DNA of 64,000 nucleotides from Paracoccaceae bacterium (GTDB lineage: Bacteria > Pseudomonadota > Alphaproteobacteria > Rhodobacterales > Rhodobacteraceae): NCBI GenBank assembly GCA_024742455.1, contig JANSYL010000007.1:62001-126000 (forward strand). Direction: 5' to 3'. Shown here one piece after another: positions 33,145-41,950 of the stretch. Under the pieces are notes generated by a model, which was not told the origin of the DNA, did not search any database, and was given only the letters and a program-made list of their open reading frames with translations. The translations under genes and the position numbers were made by a program. How positions within the stretch are numbered: the first letter of the stretch is position 1; every line of letters starts with the position of its first letter.

Positions 33145-34908
33145 TCAGGCCCAGGCGGCGTCATCCAGCACCAGTTGCACGCTTTCCCGCCCGTTCCAGC
33201 GGTTCAGGTCCAGCTTGCCCGCCACGTGGATGCGCTGACCCACCTGGCCGATTAGCGCCTCGGCCAGTCCCTTGCGATCCGCCTCGAAGGCGATGGCCTC
33301 GACCGTGGCCGACCCGTCGCTCAGGCGCAGTTTGAGATGCCCGGAGCCGATGATCCGGGCATCCCTGATCCGCAGGTCGGGCAGGGCGAAGCGGGGCGCG
33401 GGGGCGGCGGCGCCGTAGGGCCCGGCCCCGGCCAGGGCGTCGACCAGATCGGGCGTCAGGGCGGGGGCCATCACCATCCCGTCGATGCGCAGGTCGACGG
33501 GCCCTTCCGCACCCGCCCCCTGTTTGGCCAGCAGGGCCTCGAGCCGGGCCATCGCGGGCCCGAGCTGTGCCCGGTTGAGCGACAGGCCCGCCGCCATCCT
33601 GTGCCCGCCGCCCTTTTCGATCAGCCCCTCGGCGGCCAGCCGCTGAATCGCGGCCCCCAGATCGACACCCGGCACCGACCGGCCCGAGCCCTTGCCCGCA
33701 TCGCCATCGAACCCGATCACCACGGCGGGGCGGTTCATCGCCTCCTTCAGGCGGGACGCGACGATGCCGACGACACCGGGGTGCCAGCCGTCCTGAGCCG
33801 CCCAGGCAAGCGCGCCGAGATCACGCTCGGCGACCTGGGCAAGGGCGGCGTCGCGCACGGCGGCCTCGATCTCGCGTCGGTCGGTATTGAGCGTGTCGAG
33901 ACGGGCGGCCAGCGCCTGCGCCTCGGCCGGGTCATCCGTGGCCAGCAGCCGCGCCCCCAGATCCGCCGCGCCGATCCGCCCGCCTGCATTGACGCGCGGG
34001 CCAAGGACAAAGCCCAGGTGATAGGCCTCGGGCGGCCGGTCGAGCCGCGCGACATCGGCGAGCGCCACCAGTCCGGGCCGCGCCCGGCGGGCCATCACCT
34101 TCAGCCCCTGCCGGACAAAGGCGCGGTTGACCCCGGTCAGGGGCGCGACATCGGCCACGGTCGCCAGCGCCACGAGGTCGAGCATGGCCATCAGGTCCGG
34201 CCCTGTCGCGCCACCTGCCTTCAGCCGCCGGTTCACCTCGACCAGCAGCAGGAACACCACGGCGGCGGCACATAGATGGCCCAGATCGCCCGGCTCGTCC
34301 TGCCGGTTCGGGTTCACCACCGCCACGCAGTCCGGCAATTCGGCCGCGGCAAGGTGGTGGTCGAGCACGATGACATCCGCCCCCGCCGCGGCGGCGATGG
34401 GCCCGTGGCTGAGCGTGCCGCAATCGACGCAGATGATCAGGTCATGGTCCTGCGCCAGGGCCGCCATCGCCGCGTCATTGGGGCCGTACCCCTCATCGAT
34501 CCGGTCTGGAATGTAGAGCGTCGCCTCGCGCCCCATCTGCCGCAGCCAATCGATCAGCAGCGCAGCGGACGCCCCGCCATCGACGTCGTAATCGGCAAAG
34601 ATCGCTATGCGTTCGCCCGCCTCCACCGCCGCCCGAACCCGGTCGGCGGCTGCGCCCATATCTTTCAGGCGCATCGGATCAGGCAAAAGATCGCGCAGCG
34701 CCGGGGCGAGAAAGGCCGGGGCGGCCTCGGGGGTCACACCGCGCCGGGCCAGAACCTGCGCCACGGCCATCGGCACACCTGCCTGTTGCGCCAGCGCATC
34801 CGACAGGCGCGCCGTCTCGGCCCCCGGCCCGATCCAGCGGCGCCCGGTCAACGAGGTTTCGACGCCCAGGAAGGCCGCGCTCAATTCGAGATGTTGTGGT
34901 GTGCCCAT
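33145..34908 (-). CDS. recJ: Single-stranded-DNA-specific exonuclease RecJ
   Basis: 587 aa, normal RecJ length. The DHH phosphoesterase motifs are intact: FADYDVDG (about 107), ICVDCGT (about 160) and VLDHHLAA (about 180). The DHHA1 part ends with GKGSGRSVPGVDLGAAIQ and EKGGGHRMAAGL, and a C-terminal OB domain follows. RecJ degrades ssDNA 5' to 3' in RecFOR recombination and mismatch repair. The ATG at 34908 has only a weak Shine-Dalgarno, so the true start may be slightly downstream. It follows glpX by 31 bp in the hom-glpX-recJ order typical of Rhodobacterales. Confidence 0.95.
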   Translation of the reverse strand: MGTPQHLELSAAFLGVETSLTGRRWIGPGAETARLSDALAQQAGVPMAVAQVLARRGVTPEAAPAFLAPALRDLLPDPMRLKDMGAAADRVRAAVEAGERIAIFADYDVDGGASAALLIDWLRQMGREATLYIPDRIDEGYGPNDAAMAALAQDHDLIICVDCGTLSHGPIAAAAGADVIVLDHHLAAAELPDCVAVVNPNRQDEPGDLGHLCAAAVVFLLLVEVNRRLKAGGATGPDLMAMLDLVALATVADVAPLTGVNRAFVRQGLKVMARRARPGLVALADVARLDRPPEAYHLGFVLGPRVNAGGRIGAADLGARLLATDDPAEAQALAARLDTLNTDRREIEAAVRDAALAQVAERDLGALAWAAQDGWHPGVVGIVASRLKEAMNRPAVVIGFDGDAGKGSGRSVPGVDLGAAIQRLAAEGLIEKGGGHRMAAGLSLNRAQLGPAMARLEALLAKQGAGAEGPVDLRIDGMVMAPALTPDLVDALAGAGPYGAAAPAPRFALPDLRIRDARIIGSGHLKLRLSDGSATVEAIAFEADRKGLAEALIGQVGQRIHVAGKLDLNRWNGRESVQLVLDDAAWA

Positions 34909-34939
34909 TCCCCGACCCTACAGGCAGGGGCCTGAGTCG

Positions 34940-35908
34940 TCACCCCTGACGCACCGGGTTACGGTAGCTCATCCGCCTGACCGACCCGGTCTTGGACCGC
35001 ATCAGGACGGTCTCGGCGGTCAGGAACCCCGGTTCACGCTTGATGCCGGGCAGGATGGAGCCATCGGTAACGCCGGTGGCGGCAAAGATCACGTCCTGGG
35101 TCACCATGTCGTCGCGCGCGTAGATGCGGTTCAGGTCGGTGATGCCGGCGGCCTTCGCCCGCGCCTCTTCCTCGCCGTTGCGGAACAGAAGCTTGCCGAA
35201 CATCTGCCCGCCCATGCATTTCAGCGCGGCTGCGGCCAGCACCCCCTCGGGTGCCCCGCCTGAGCCCATATACATGTCGATGCCCGTTTGCGGTTCGGCA
35301 CAATGCATCACGCCCGCCACATCGCCATCGGTGATCAGCCGGATCGCGCAACCGGTGCCGCGCAGGTCCTCGATCATGCTTTCGTGGCGCGGGCGTTCCA
35401 GCACGCAAACGGTGATGTCGCTGGTCGCGCATCCCCTGGCCGATGCCAGCGCCGACACCCGTTCCGCCGGCGCCATGTCGAGCGTGACCACACCGGGATG
35501 AAAGCCCGGCCCGATGGCCAGCTTTTCCATGTAGACATCGGGGGCATGCAGCATGGATCCGCGTGGCCCCATCGCGATGACGGTCAGGGCGTTGGGCATG
35601 TCCTTGGCGGTCAGCGTGGTGCCCTCGAGCGGGTCGAGCGCGATATCGACCTCGGGCCCGTCGCCGGCGCCGACCTCTTCCCCGATGAACAGCATCGGCG
35701 CCTCGTCGCGTTCGCCCTCGCCGATCACCACTACGCCGCGAATGTCGAGCTTGTTGAGCTGTTCGCGCATCCCGTTCACGGCGGCCTGGTCGGCGGCTTT
35801 TTCATCGCCGCGCCCGATCCATTCGGCCGAGGCCATCGCTGCCGCCTCGGACACGCGGGCAAGACCAAGGGACAGCATGCGGTCGTTGAAATCGGGGGTC
35901 TCGGGCAT
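34940..35908 (-). CDS. glpX: Class II fructose-1,6-bisphosphatase GlpX
   Basis: 322 aa from MPETPDFNDRMLSLGLARVS; a frame extension to 35971 looks non-coding. Lithium-sensitive phosphatase motifs are present: GEGERDEAPMLFIGEEVG and ALDPLEGTT for metal binding, then DGDVAGVM and GSGGAPEGVLAAAALKCMGG. It converts fructose-1,6-bisphosphate to fructose-6-phosphate for gluconeogenesis. It lies between hom and recJ on the same strand. Confidence 0.95.
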   Translation of the reverse strand: MPETPDFNDRMLSLGLARVSEAAAMASAEWIGRGDEKAADQAAVNGMREQLNKLDIRGVVVIGEGERDEAPMLFIGEEVGAGDGPEVDIALDPLEGTTLTAKDMPNALTVIAMGPRGSMLHAPDVYMEKLAIGPGFHPGVVTLDMAPAERVSALASARGCATSDITVCVLERPRHESMIEDLRGTGCAIRLITDGDVAGVMHCAEPQTGIDMYMGSGGAPEGVLAAAALKCMGGQMFGKLLFRNGEEEARAKAAGITDLNRIYARDDMVTQDVIFAATGVTDGSILPGIKREPGFLTAETVLMRSKTGSVRRMSYRNPVRQG

Positions 35909-36062
35909 GGAACGGGCTTTCGGTCTGGTGCGGTTGACCAGCGGTCTACCCTTGTCATTGCAGGGCGACAAGGATGGGGGCGCTAACGGCCAGGCATGGC
36001 GGGGAGAAGAACCACGAATGAAGATTCCTTGCCCCGACTATTCGGGAGCAATCGCGCCTGTC

Positions 36063-37349
36063 TCAGACGTCTTCGATGCGCAGCGCCACCGGTGCGCCTT
36101 CCAGAACGCCCGTGGCGGGCAGACGCGCCAGCGCATCGTCAAGGTTCGGGCGCGCCGTCTTGTGGGTGACGATCAGAACCGGGGCGTTGTCGCCCGGGTG
36201 GTCGTATTGGCGCATCCGGTCGATGGAGATACCCGCCTCACCCAGGACCGTGGCCACCTTGGCCAGCGCGCCGGGTTTATCGGTCAGCTCCATCCTGAGG
36301 TAATAGCGCGCGGGTGACGCGGCCGAGGCGGGCGGAGCCGCCTCCAGCGCGGTCGCGGGCATGCCGAAGGTCGGCACGCGCAGGCCCCGGGCGATGTCGC
36401 AGACATCCGCCATCACGGCGCTGGCGGTCGGGCCTTCGCCCGCGCCCGCACCGCGCAGCACGACCTGGCCGACGCTGTCGCCCTCGATCACCACCATGTT
36501 GGTGCCGCCTTCCAGCTGGCCCAGCGGCGAAGCGGCGGGCACAAGGCAGGGCGACATGCGCTGTTCCAGCCCGCGCCCGGTCATTTGTGCCACCCCCAGA
36601 AGCTTGATCTTGTAGCCCATGTCACCGGCGCGGCGGATGTCCTCGATGGTGATCGCGCCGATGCCTTCGAGGGCGATCGCGCCGAAATCCACCCGTGTGC
36701 CATAGGCGATGGCGGCCAACAGGGTCAGTTTATGCGCCGCGTCGATGCCGCCGACATCGAGGTTGGGGTCGGCCTCGAGATAGCCAAGGCCGTCGGCCTC
36801 GGCGAAAGCCTCGTCATAGGTCAGGCCCGCGTTTTCCATCCGTGTCAGGATGTAGTTGCAGGTGCCGTTCATCACGCCCATCACCCGGTCGATGGCATTG
36901 CCCGCCAGCCCCTCGGTCAGCGCCTTGATGACGGGGATGCCGCCAGCGACGGCGGCCTCGAACCGCAGCACGCGGCCCGCCCCCTCGGCGGCTTCGGCCA
37001 AGGCCTGACCATGGATCGCAAGCATCGCCTTGTTGGCCGTGACCACGTCCTTTCCGGCGCCGATCGCGGCCTCGGTCGCGGCCTTGGCCGGCCCGTCTTC
37101 GCCGCCCATCAGTTCCACGAACAGGTCGATATCATCGCGTGTCGCGAGCTTCACAGGGTCGTCTTCCCAGGCGTAGTTCGACAGCGAAATGCCCCGGTCC
37201 TTGTCCCGGCTGCGGGCGGAGACGGCGGCGATCTCGATCGGGCGGCTGCAACGGGCGCTGAGCATGTTTGCCTGCCGCTGGACGATCTTGATGACGCCCG
37301 TGCCCACGGTCCCAAGCCCGGCGATCCCAAGGCGCAAAGGGTCAGTCAT
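36063..37349 (-). CDS. hom: Homoserine dehydrogenase
   Basis: 428 aa from MTDPLRLGIAGLGTVGTGV, with GGAGTG upstream. The N-terminal NAD(P) motif GIAGLGTVGTG, the catalytic stretch VTANKAMLAIHG, GIPVIKALTEGLAGN and NGTCNYIL..GLGYLEADPNLDVGG are the standard homoserine dehydrogenase signatures. A C-terminal ACT domain (YYLRMELTDKPGALAKVATV) mediates feedback by threonine. It reduces aspartate semialdehyde to homoserine for threonine and methionine synthesis. Confidence 0.97.
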   Translation of the reverse strand: MTDPLRLGIAGLGTVGTGVIKIVQRQANMLSARCSRPIEIAAVSARSRDKDRGISLSNYAWEDDPVKLATRDDIDLFVELMGGEDGPAKAATEAAIGAGKDVVTANKAMLAIHGQALAEAAEGAGRVLRFEAAVAGGIPVIKALTEGLAGNAIDRVMGVMNGTCNYILTRMENAGLTYDEAFAEADGLGYLEADPNLDVGGIDAAHKLTLLAAIAYGTRVDFGAIALEGIGAITIEDIRRAGDMGYKIKLLGVAQMTGRGLEQRMSPCLVPAASPLGQLEGGTNMVVIEGDSVGQVVLRGAGAGEGPTASAVMADVCDIARGLRVPTFGMPATALEAAPPASAASPARYYLRMELTDKPGALAKVATVLGEAGISIDRMRQYDHPGDNAPVLIVTHKTARPNLDDALARLPATGVLEGAPVALRIEDV

Positions 37350-37439
37350 CGGTCGCACTCCATGGCTGGGGTTCGGCAGGTGTTCTGAATGTGTTAGCCC
37401 GTCCCGCCCGCCGCCGCAACGCAGCGACGGCGCGCCGCG

Positions 37440-37703
37440 TCAGAGGGGCAGGGCGCGCAGCGCGGCCGCCCTGCGGCGCAGGTCGGCGGCGCGGAATTCC
37501 AGCGTCGCACCAGCGGTTGCAGCGTCGGTCGGCAGCAGCGTTTCGGTGGGTGCAAGCAGCGGACCAAGGGGCCGCAGGGCGGGCGGCGGGGCGGACCGTG
37601 CGGCGTCGCTGATCCGGCTGTCCAGATCGGGCAGCGCAGGGCCGCAGCCGGCGAGCGGCACGAGCAGGGCCAAGAGGGCGAGGAGAAGGGGCAAACGCAT
37701 CAT
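37440..37703 (-). CDS. Small predicted lipoprotein
   Basis: 87 aa. A signal peptide MMRLPLLLALLALLVPLAGC ends in the lipobox LAGC, so the mature protein should be lipid-anchored at the Cys20. The mature part is 67 residues, rich in Ala, Pro and Leu, with LRRRAAALRALPL at the end. The upstream AAGGCGGTG can serve as ribosome binding site. It lies 90 bp upstream of hom and is divergent from the TetR regulator. I recognise no family function. Confidence 0.7.
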   Translation of the reverse strand: MMRLPLLLALLALLVPLAGCGPALPDLDSRISDAARSAPPPALRPLGPLLAPTETLLPTDAATAGATLEFRAADLRRRAAALRALPL

Positions 37704-37748
37704 CTTGGCACCGCCTTACCGCAGACCGGTCCCCTTGGTCCATCCCGG

Positions 37749-37776
37749 TTGAATTGAACACGTGTTCAGATAATCT
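37749..37776 (+). promoter_or_regulatory. Promoter with perfect TetR-type palindrome
   Basis: TGAACACGTGTTCA (37755-37768) is a perfect 14-bp palindrome. It lies exactly in the spacer between a -35-like TTGAAT (37749-37754) and a -10-like TAATCT (37771-37776), 17 bp before the TetR start. Binding by the TetR protein there would block its own promoter. The lipoprotein gene on the other strand could also be affected. Confidence 0.65.
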
Positions 37777-37784
37777 GCGCCCCC

Positions 37785-38381
37785 ATGGCACGCAAACAGG
37801 GCAGCCAGGCCGCCATCACCGGCCCCAATATCCGCGACGCGGCCCTCAGGCTGTTCGCGCGGCACGGGTTTGCCGCCGTTTCGATGCGCCAGATCGCGGC
37901 CGAGGTGGGCGTGCAGGCGGGCGCGCTTTACCTCTATACCCCTGACAAGCAAGCCCTTTTGTTCGACCTGATGCGCGACCACCTTGAAGATCTGCTAGCC
38001 GATTGGCAGCCGGGAACCGATGCCGCCGAAGCCGCGCTTGAGGATTTCGTGCGCCACCATATCCGCTATCATCTCGACCGGCCCGACCTCGTTTTCATCG
38101 CCTATATGGAACTCAGGAACCTGACGCCGGAAAACTTCGCGGTGATCGAGGCGCTGCGCCGTCGATACGAAGACCAGCTTGAGGCGATCCTGAAACGCGG
38201 GGTGGCGGAGGGCGTGTTCGACGTGCCTGATACGAAGCTGGCCACGCTTGCCCTGATCGCGATGCTGACGGGGGTGACGACATGGTATCGCGAGGGCGGG
38301 CGGCTGGACCGGGACGCGGTCGAAACCGCCTATTGGCGCATGGCACGGCGCGCGGTGGGCATGACCCGGGACATGAAATAG
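37785..38381 (+). CDS. TetR/AcrR-family transcriptional regulator
   Basis: 198 aa. The N-terminal TetR HTH is complete: IRDAALRLFARHGFAAVSMR, QIAAEVGVQAGALYLYTPDK with the recognition helix, then KQALLFDLM. The C-terminal ligand domain (about 65-198) resembles TetR_C regulators of acyl-CoA or branched-chain catabolism (FVRHHIRYHLDRPDLVFIAY, ELRNLTPEN). It probably represses itself through the palindrome just upstream. Its other targets and ligand are unknown. The convergent neighbour is a desaturase. Confidence 0.9.
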   Translation: MARKQGSQAAITGPNIRDAALRLFARHGFAAVSMRQIAAEVGVQAGALYLYTPDKQALLFDLMRDHLEDLLADWQPGTDAAEAALEDFVRHHIRYHLDRPDLVFIAYMELRNLTPENFAVIEALRRRYEDQLEAILKRGVAEGVFDVPDTKLATLALIAMLTGVTTWYREGGRLDRDAVETAYWRMARRAVGMTRDMK

Positions 38382-38385
38382 ATCG

Positions 38386-38412
38386 CAAAAACGCGAAATC
38401 GCCGATTTTTTG
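38386..38412. terminator. Candidate bidirectional terminator
   Basis: CAAAAA (38386-38391) and TTTTTTG (38406-38412) can pair around an inner GAAATCG/CGATTT element, giving a hairpin with an A-tract on one side and a T-tract on the other. It lies between the convergent TetR and desaturase genes, the right place for a shared terminator. The stem is AT-rich, so it may be weak. Confidence 0.45.
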
Positions 38413-38446
38413 TAATCTAAACCGTAAATCTTTCTTAAGGTCCGGC

Positions 38447-39493
38447 TCAGGCTTCTGCGGGCATCGACGGCGCACGTTCTTCGCGGGGGAAGGGAACGAG
38501 CCGACCCTGATCCTCGTCCCAGAGCTTGAGCGTGAAGGACCGGAACGCCTCGCGCCAGCCGATCGTCTGCACCTCGTATTTCTCGCGCAGGGCCCTGTGG
38601 CAGCGGCGCAGCCGGTAGGACGGGATGTTGGCGTTGAAATGGTGAATGTCGTGATAGGTGATGTTGGCGACTGCCAGGTCGAACCACCAGCCCAGATCCA
38701 GCGCTGACGACCCCTGCAGCGCGGCGCGTGCCGGGTTCAGGTCCGGTTTGCGGTCCCACCACGTGTCTTCGAAATTGTGCTGCAGGTAGACGAGGAAGAC
38801 GCCGATGCAAGCAGCGGTGACCACGGTGCCGGCATATATGATCAACCCCGGCACCCCGGCCAGCGCCCAGATCAGGACGACCCAGGCGGCAAGGCCCAGG
38901 TTATGCAACAGCACCGCCATCGGTCCGATGTCACGGGTGTTCTTCGGCCAGCGATAGGCGAACACATAGGTGAAGATGCCGCCCACGGGGATCAGAATAA
39001 AGGGCGCGCGGTAGATGCGATACCACAGGCGTTTCCAGAAATCGGCCTCGCGCCATTCGCGCAGCGTCATGGTGAAAATCTCGGTGGTGTCGCGTTCTTC
39101 GAGATTGCCGAGATGGCTGTGATGTTCGTTGTGATTGTGCTGCATCACGCCATAGGGGGTAAGCGTAAAGACGCTGAGCCCGTGACCGGCCAGATCATTG
39201 GTGCGTTTCTTCACGAAAAGCGAGCCATGCCCGCAATCATGCTGCAGCACGTAGAGCCGGACGCCGGAAAAGGCGTTGATCACGATCAGCGGCAGGACCG
39301 CCCAGACCGTCGGCCAGGCCAGAACGGCGGCCCAGAGCGTCAGGAAATAGACCGCGAAGGTTCCGAAATAGCTGACCGAGGCCAGCCGGTTGTCGCGCGC
39401 GGTCCAGTCGCGGGTGAAGCGGCGGATTTCCTGCGTTGCTTCTTCGCGGAAATTCGGAGTTATCTCGGGGCGGTCAGCGGCAGCAGCATGCAT
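38447..39493 (-). CDS. Membrane fatty acid desaturase (omega-type)
   Basis: 348 aa from MHAAAADRPEITPNF; the frame is open upstream to 39601 but the internal ATG gives the normal start. The three His boxes of acyl-lipid desaturases are intact: HDCGHGSLF (about 82), HNHNEHHSHLG (about 118) and HDIHHFNANIPSYRL (about 285). Four hydrophobic spans occur at about 40-75, 170-195 and 200-235. It is like the FAD-type bacterial desaturases that act on membrane lipids with ferredoxin or cytochrome electrons. Substrate position is unknown. Confidence 0.87.
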   Translation of the reverse strand: MHAAAADRPEITPNFREEATQEIRRFTRDWTARDNRLASVSYFGTFAVYFLTLWAAVLAWPTVWAVLPLIVINAFSGVRLYVLQHDCGHGSLFVKKRTNDLAGHGLSVFTLTPYGVMQHNHNEHHSHLGNLEERDTTEIFTMTLREWREADFWKRLWYRIYRAPFILIPVGGIFTYVFAYRWPKNTRDIGPMAVLLHNLGLAAWVVLIWALAGVPGLIIYAGTVVTAACIGVFLVYLQHNFEDTWWDRKPDLNPARAALQGSSALDLGWWFDLAVANITYHDIHHFNANIPSYRLRRCHRALREKYEVQTIGWREAFRSFTLKLWDEDQGRLVPFPREERAPSMPAEA

Positions 39494-39637
39494 TGTTTTC
39501 GTCCGAAGCTTGGCAGGGTGCAAACGATAACAGGCGTGACGAGCAGGCCAGCAATCCTGACCCACCCACGGCGTCATGCCACGAGATTCTTCCAAACGCA
39601 ACGGTTTACGTGACAGGCAATTCCTGCCGAAAACCCG

Positions 39638-40933
39638 TCAAAGCTTTGGATAGATTGGGAATTTCCCGCATAGGTCGAGCACTTCACCGGCAACCTTGGC
39701 TTCGACTTCGCCATTGCCGTCGACGCCATTGGCCGCCAGGCCATCGACCACTTCGACGATCCAGTCGGCGATCTGGCGGAACTCGGGCGTGCCGAACCCG
39801 CGCGTGGTGCCCGCCGGGCTGCCCAGGCGGATGCCCGAGGTGATGGTGGGTTTTTCGGTGTCGAAGGGGATGCCGTTCTTGTTCGTGGTGATATGGGCCC
39901 GGCCGAGCGCCTTTTCGGTCTCGTTGCCCTTCACGCCCTTGGGGCGCAGATCGACCAGCATCACATGGGTGTCGGTGCCGCCGGTGACGATATCCAGACC
40001 GCCCTTCATCAGCTGATCGGCCATGGCCTGTGCATTGGCGATCACCTGCGCCTGATATTCCTTGAACTCGGGGCGCAGCGCTTCGCCGAAGGCGACGGCC
40101 TTGCCCGCGATGACATGCATCAGCGGGCCGCCCTGGATCCCGGGGAAGATGGCGGAGTTGAATTTCTTCGCCAGCGCCTCGTCATCGGTCAGGATCATGC
40201 CGCCGCGCGGGCCGCGCAGGGTCTTGTGCGTCGTGGTGGTCGCAACATGGGCATGCGGGAAGGGCGAGGGGTAATGGCCGCTTGCCACCAGCCCCGCGAA
40301 ATGGGCCATGTCGACGAGAAGATAGGCACCCACGCTATCCGCGATCTCGCGCATTTTCGCGAAATCGATGATGCGTGGAATGGCAGAGCCGCCGGCGATG
40401 ATCAGTTTGGGCTTATGTTCGGCGGTCAGCTCGGCCACCTGGTCATAGTCGATCTGCAGGTCCTGCTGGCGCACGCCGTACTGGATGGCGTTGAACCATT
40501 TGCCCGACTGGTTCGGTTTCGCGCCATGGGTCAGATGCCCGCCTGCATCAAGGCTCATGCCGAGAATGGTGTCGCCCGGCTGCAGCAGGGCGGTGAACAC
40601 CCCTTGGTTGGCCTGGCTGCCGGAGTTCGGCTGGACGTTGGCAAAGCCCACGTTGAACAGTTTCCTGGCGCGCTCGATCGCCAGATCCTCGGCGATATCG
40701 ACATACTGGCAGCCCCCGTAATAGCGGCGGCCCGGGTAGCCCTCGGCGTATTTGTTGGTCATCACGCCGCCCTGCGCTTCCATCACCGCAGCGGACACGA
40801 TGTTTTCCGAGGCGATCAGTTCGATCTCGTCGCGCTGGCGGCCCAGTTCCTGGCGCATCGCGGCGAAGATTTCTGGGTCGCGGGTTTCCAGGCTTTCGGT
40901 GAAGAAACCGGCATCACGGTGGGGGGCGTTCAT
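39638..40933 (-). CDS. glyA: Serine hydroxymethyltransferase
   Basis: 431 aa from [16 protein letters not shown] with AGGAGC upstream; a longer frame to 41164 would run over the nadK region. The PLP lysine is in [16 protein letters not shown]. Other conserved parts are [50 protein letters not shown] and [15 protein letters not shown]. It interconverts serine and glycine with tetrahydrofolate and is the main one-carbon source. It is divergent from nadK. Confidence 0.98.
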   Translation of the reverse strand: MNAPHRDAGFFTESLETRDPEIFAAMRQELGRQRDEIELIASENIVSAAVMEAQGGVMTNKYAEGYPGRRYYGGCQYVDIAEDLAIERARKLFNVGFANVQPNSGSQANQGVFTALLQPGDTILGMSLDAGGHLTHGAKPNQSGKWFNAIQYGVRQQDLQIDYDQVAELTAEHKPKLIIAGGSAIPRIIDFAKMREIADSVGAYLLVDMAHFAGLVASGHYPSPFPHAHVATTTTHKTLRGPRGGMILTDDEALAKKFNSAIFPGIQGGPLMHVIAGKAVAFGEALRPEFKEYQAQVIANAQAMADQLMKGGLDIVTGGTDTHVMLVDLRPKGVKGNETEKALGRAHITTNKNGIPFDTEKPTITSGIRLGSPAGTTRGFGTPEFRQIADWIVEVVDGLAANGVDGNGEVEAKVAGEVLDLCGKFPIYPKL

Positions 40934-41102
40934 CGGGCAGCTCCTGACTGTGCAGCATATGCGTTGCGCTGATGTAGGGCAAACGGGCGCCCTGTGAAAG
41001 CTTGGAAACGGCGCTTTGGGCCGCAGTTGCGCGCCGATTGGCGCATTGCGTTTCGCATCCGCGCGGGCGAGGGTCGCCGAAATTGGGGAGAGGAGGGCGC
41101 CC

Positions 41103-41870
41103 ATGCCCGCCGCGCGCAACATCGCCTTTCTGGCCTCGGATGCCGAGATCGCCCGGGCCGCCAAGGCTGAGCTGGAATCGATCTACGGCACCTTTGCGGT
41201 CGAAGAGGCGGACGTGATCGTCGCGCTGGGCGGTGACGGCTTCATGCTGTCGACGCTGCATGACACGCAGGAGATCGACGCCCCGGTCTACGGAATGAAC
41301 CGGGGGACCGTGGGGTTCCTGATGAACGAATTCGCAGCCGAAGGTTTGATCGAGCGGCTGGAGGCGGCCGAGGAAGAGGTGATCAACCCGCTCCACATGC
41401 GGGCCGTGACCACGGGCGGCGAGGTGGTCGAGGCGCTTGCGATCAACGAGGTCAGCCTGCTCAGGGCCGGGCCGCAGGCGGCGAAGCTGAAGATCCATAT
41501 CGACGGCAAGATGCGGATGGAGGAGCTGGTCTGCGATGGCGCGCTGCTGAGCACACCGGCCGGGTCGACCGCGTATAACTATTCCGCCCACGGGCCGATC
41601 CTGCCCATCGGATCGGATGTGCTGGCGCTGACGGCGGTGGCGGCGTTCCGGCCGCGGCGCTGGCGCGGGGCGTTGTTGCCCAAGACCGCCGTGGTGCGGT
41701 TCGAGGTGACCGAACCGGGCAAGCGCCCCGTGATGGCCGATGCCGACAGCCGGTCGGTGGCAAATGTCGCCTCGGTCGAGATCCGGTCCTACCCGGAAGT
41801 GGCGCATCGTATCCTGTTCGACCCCGGCCACGGGCTGGAAGAGCGTCTGATCCAGGAACAATTCGTGTGA
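41103..41870 (+). CDS. nadK: NAD kinase
   Basis: 255 aa from [15 protein letters not shown], with GGAGGG upstream. The NAD kinase signatures are present: [14 protein letters not shown] (GGDG catalytic motif), [20 protein letters not shown] and [16 protein letters not shown]. It phosphorylates NAD to NADP and is soluble. The neighbour maeB (NADP-malic enzyme) starts 80 bp downstream on the same strand, so the NADP supply and use may be co-regulated. Confidence 0.96.
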   Translation: MPAARNIAFLASDAEIARAAKAELESIYGTFAVEEADVIVALGGDGFMLSTLHDTQEIDAPVYGMNRGTVGFLMNEFAAEGLIERLEAAEEEVINPLHMRAVTTGGEVVEALAINEVSLLRAGPQAAKLKIHIDGKMRMEELVCDGALLSTPAGSTAYNYSAHGPILPIGSDVLALTAVAAFRPRRWRGALLPKTAVVRFEVTEPGKRPVMADADSRSVANVASVEIRSYPEVAHRILFDPGHGLEERLIQEQFV

Positions 41871-41950
41871 TGCCACTTGCGGCGCCGGGCCGCGTTTCGC
41901 GGGACGCCGGGGTAGTTTAACGCTAAACCATCGGCGCGAGGGAGGCTGCG

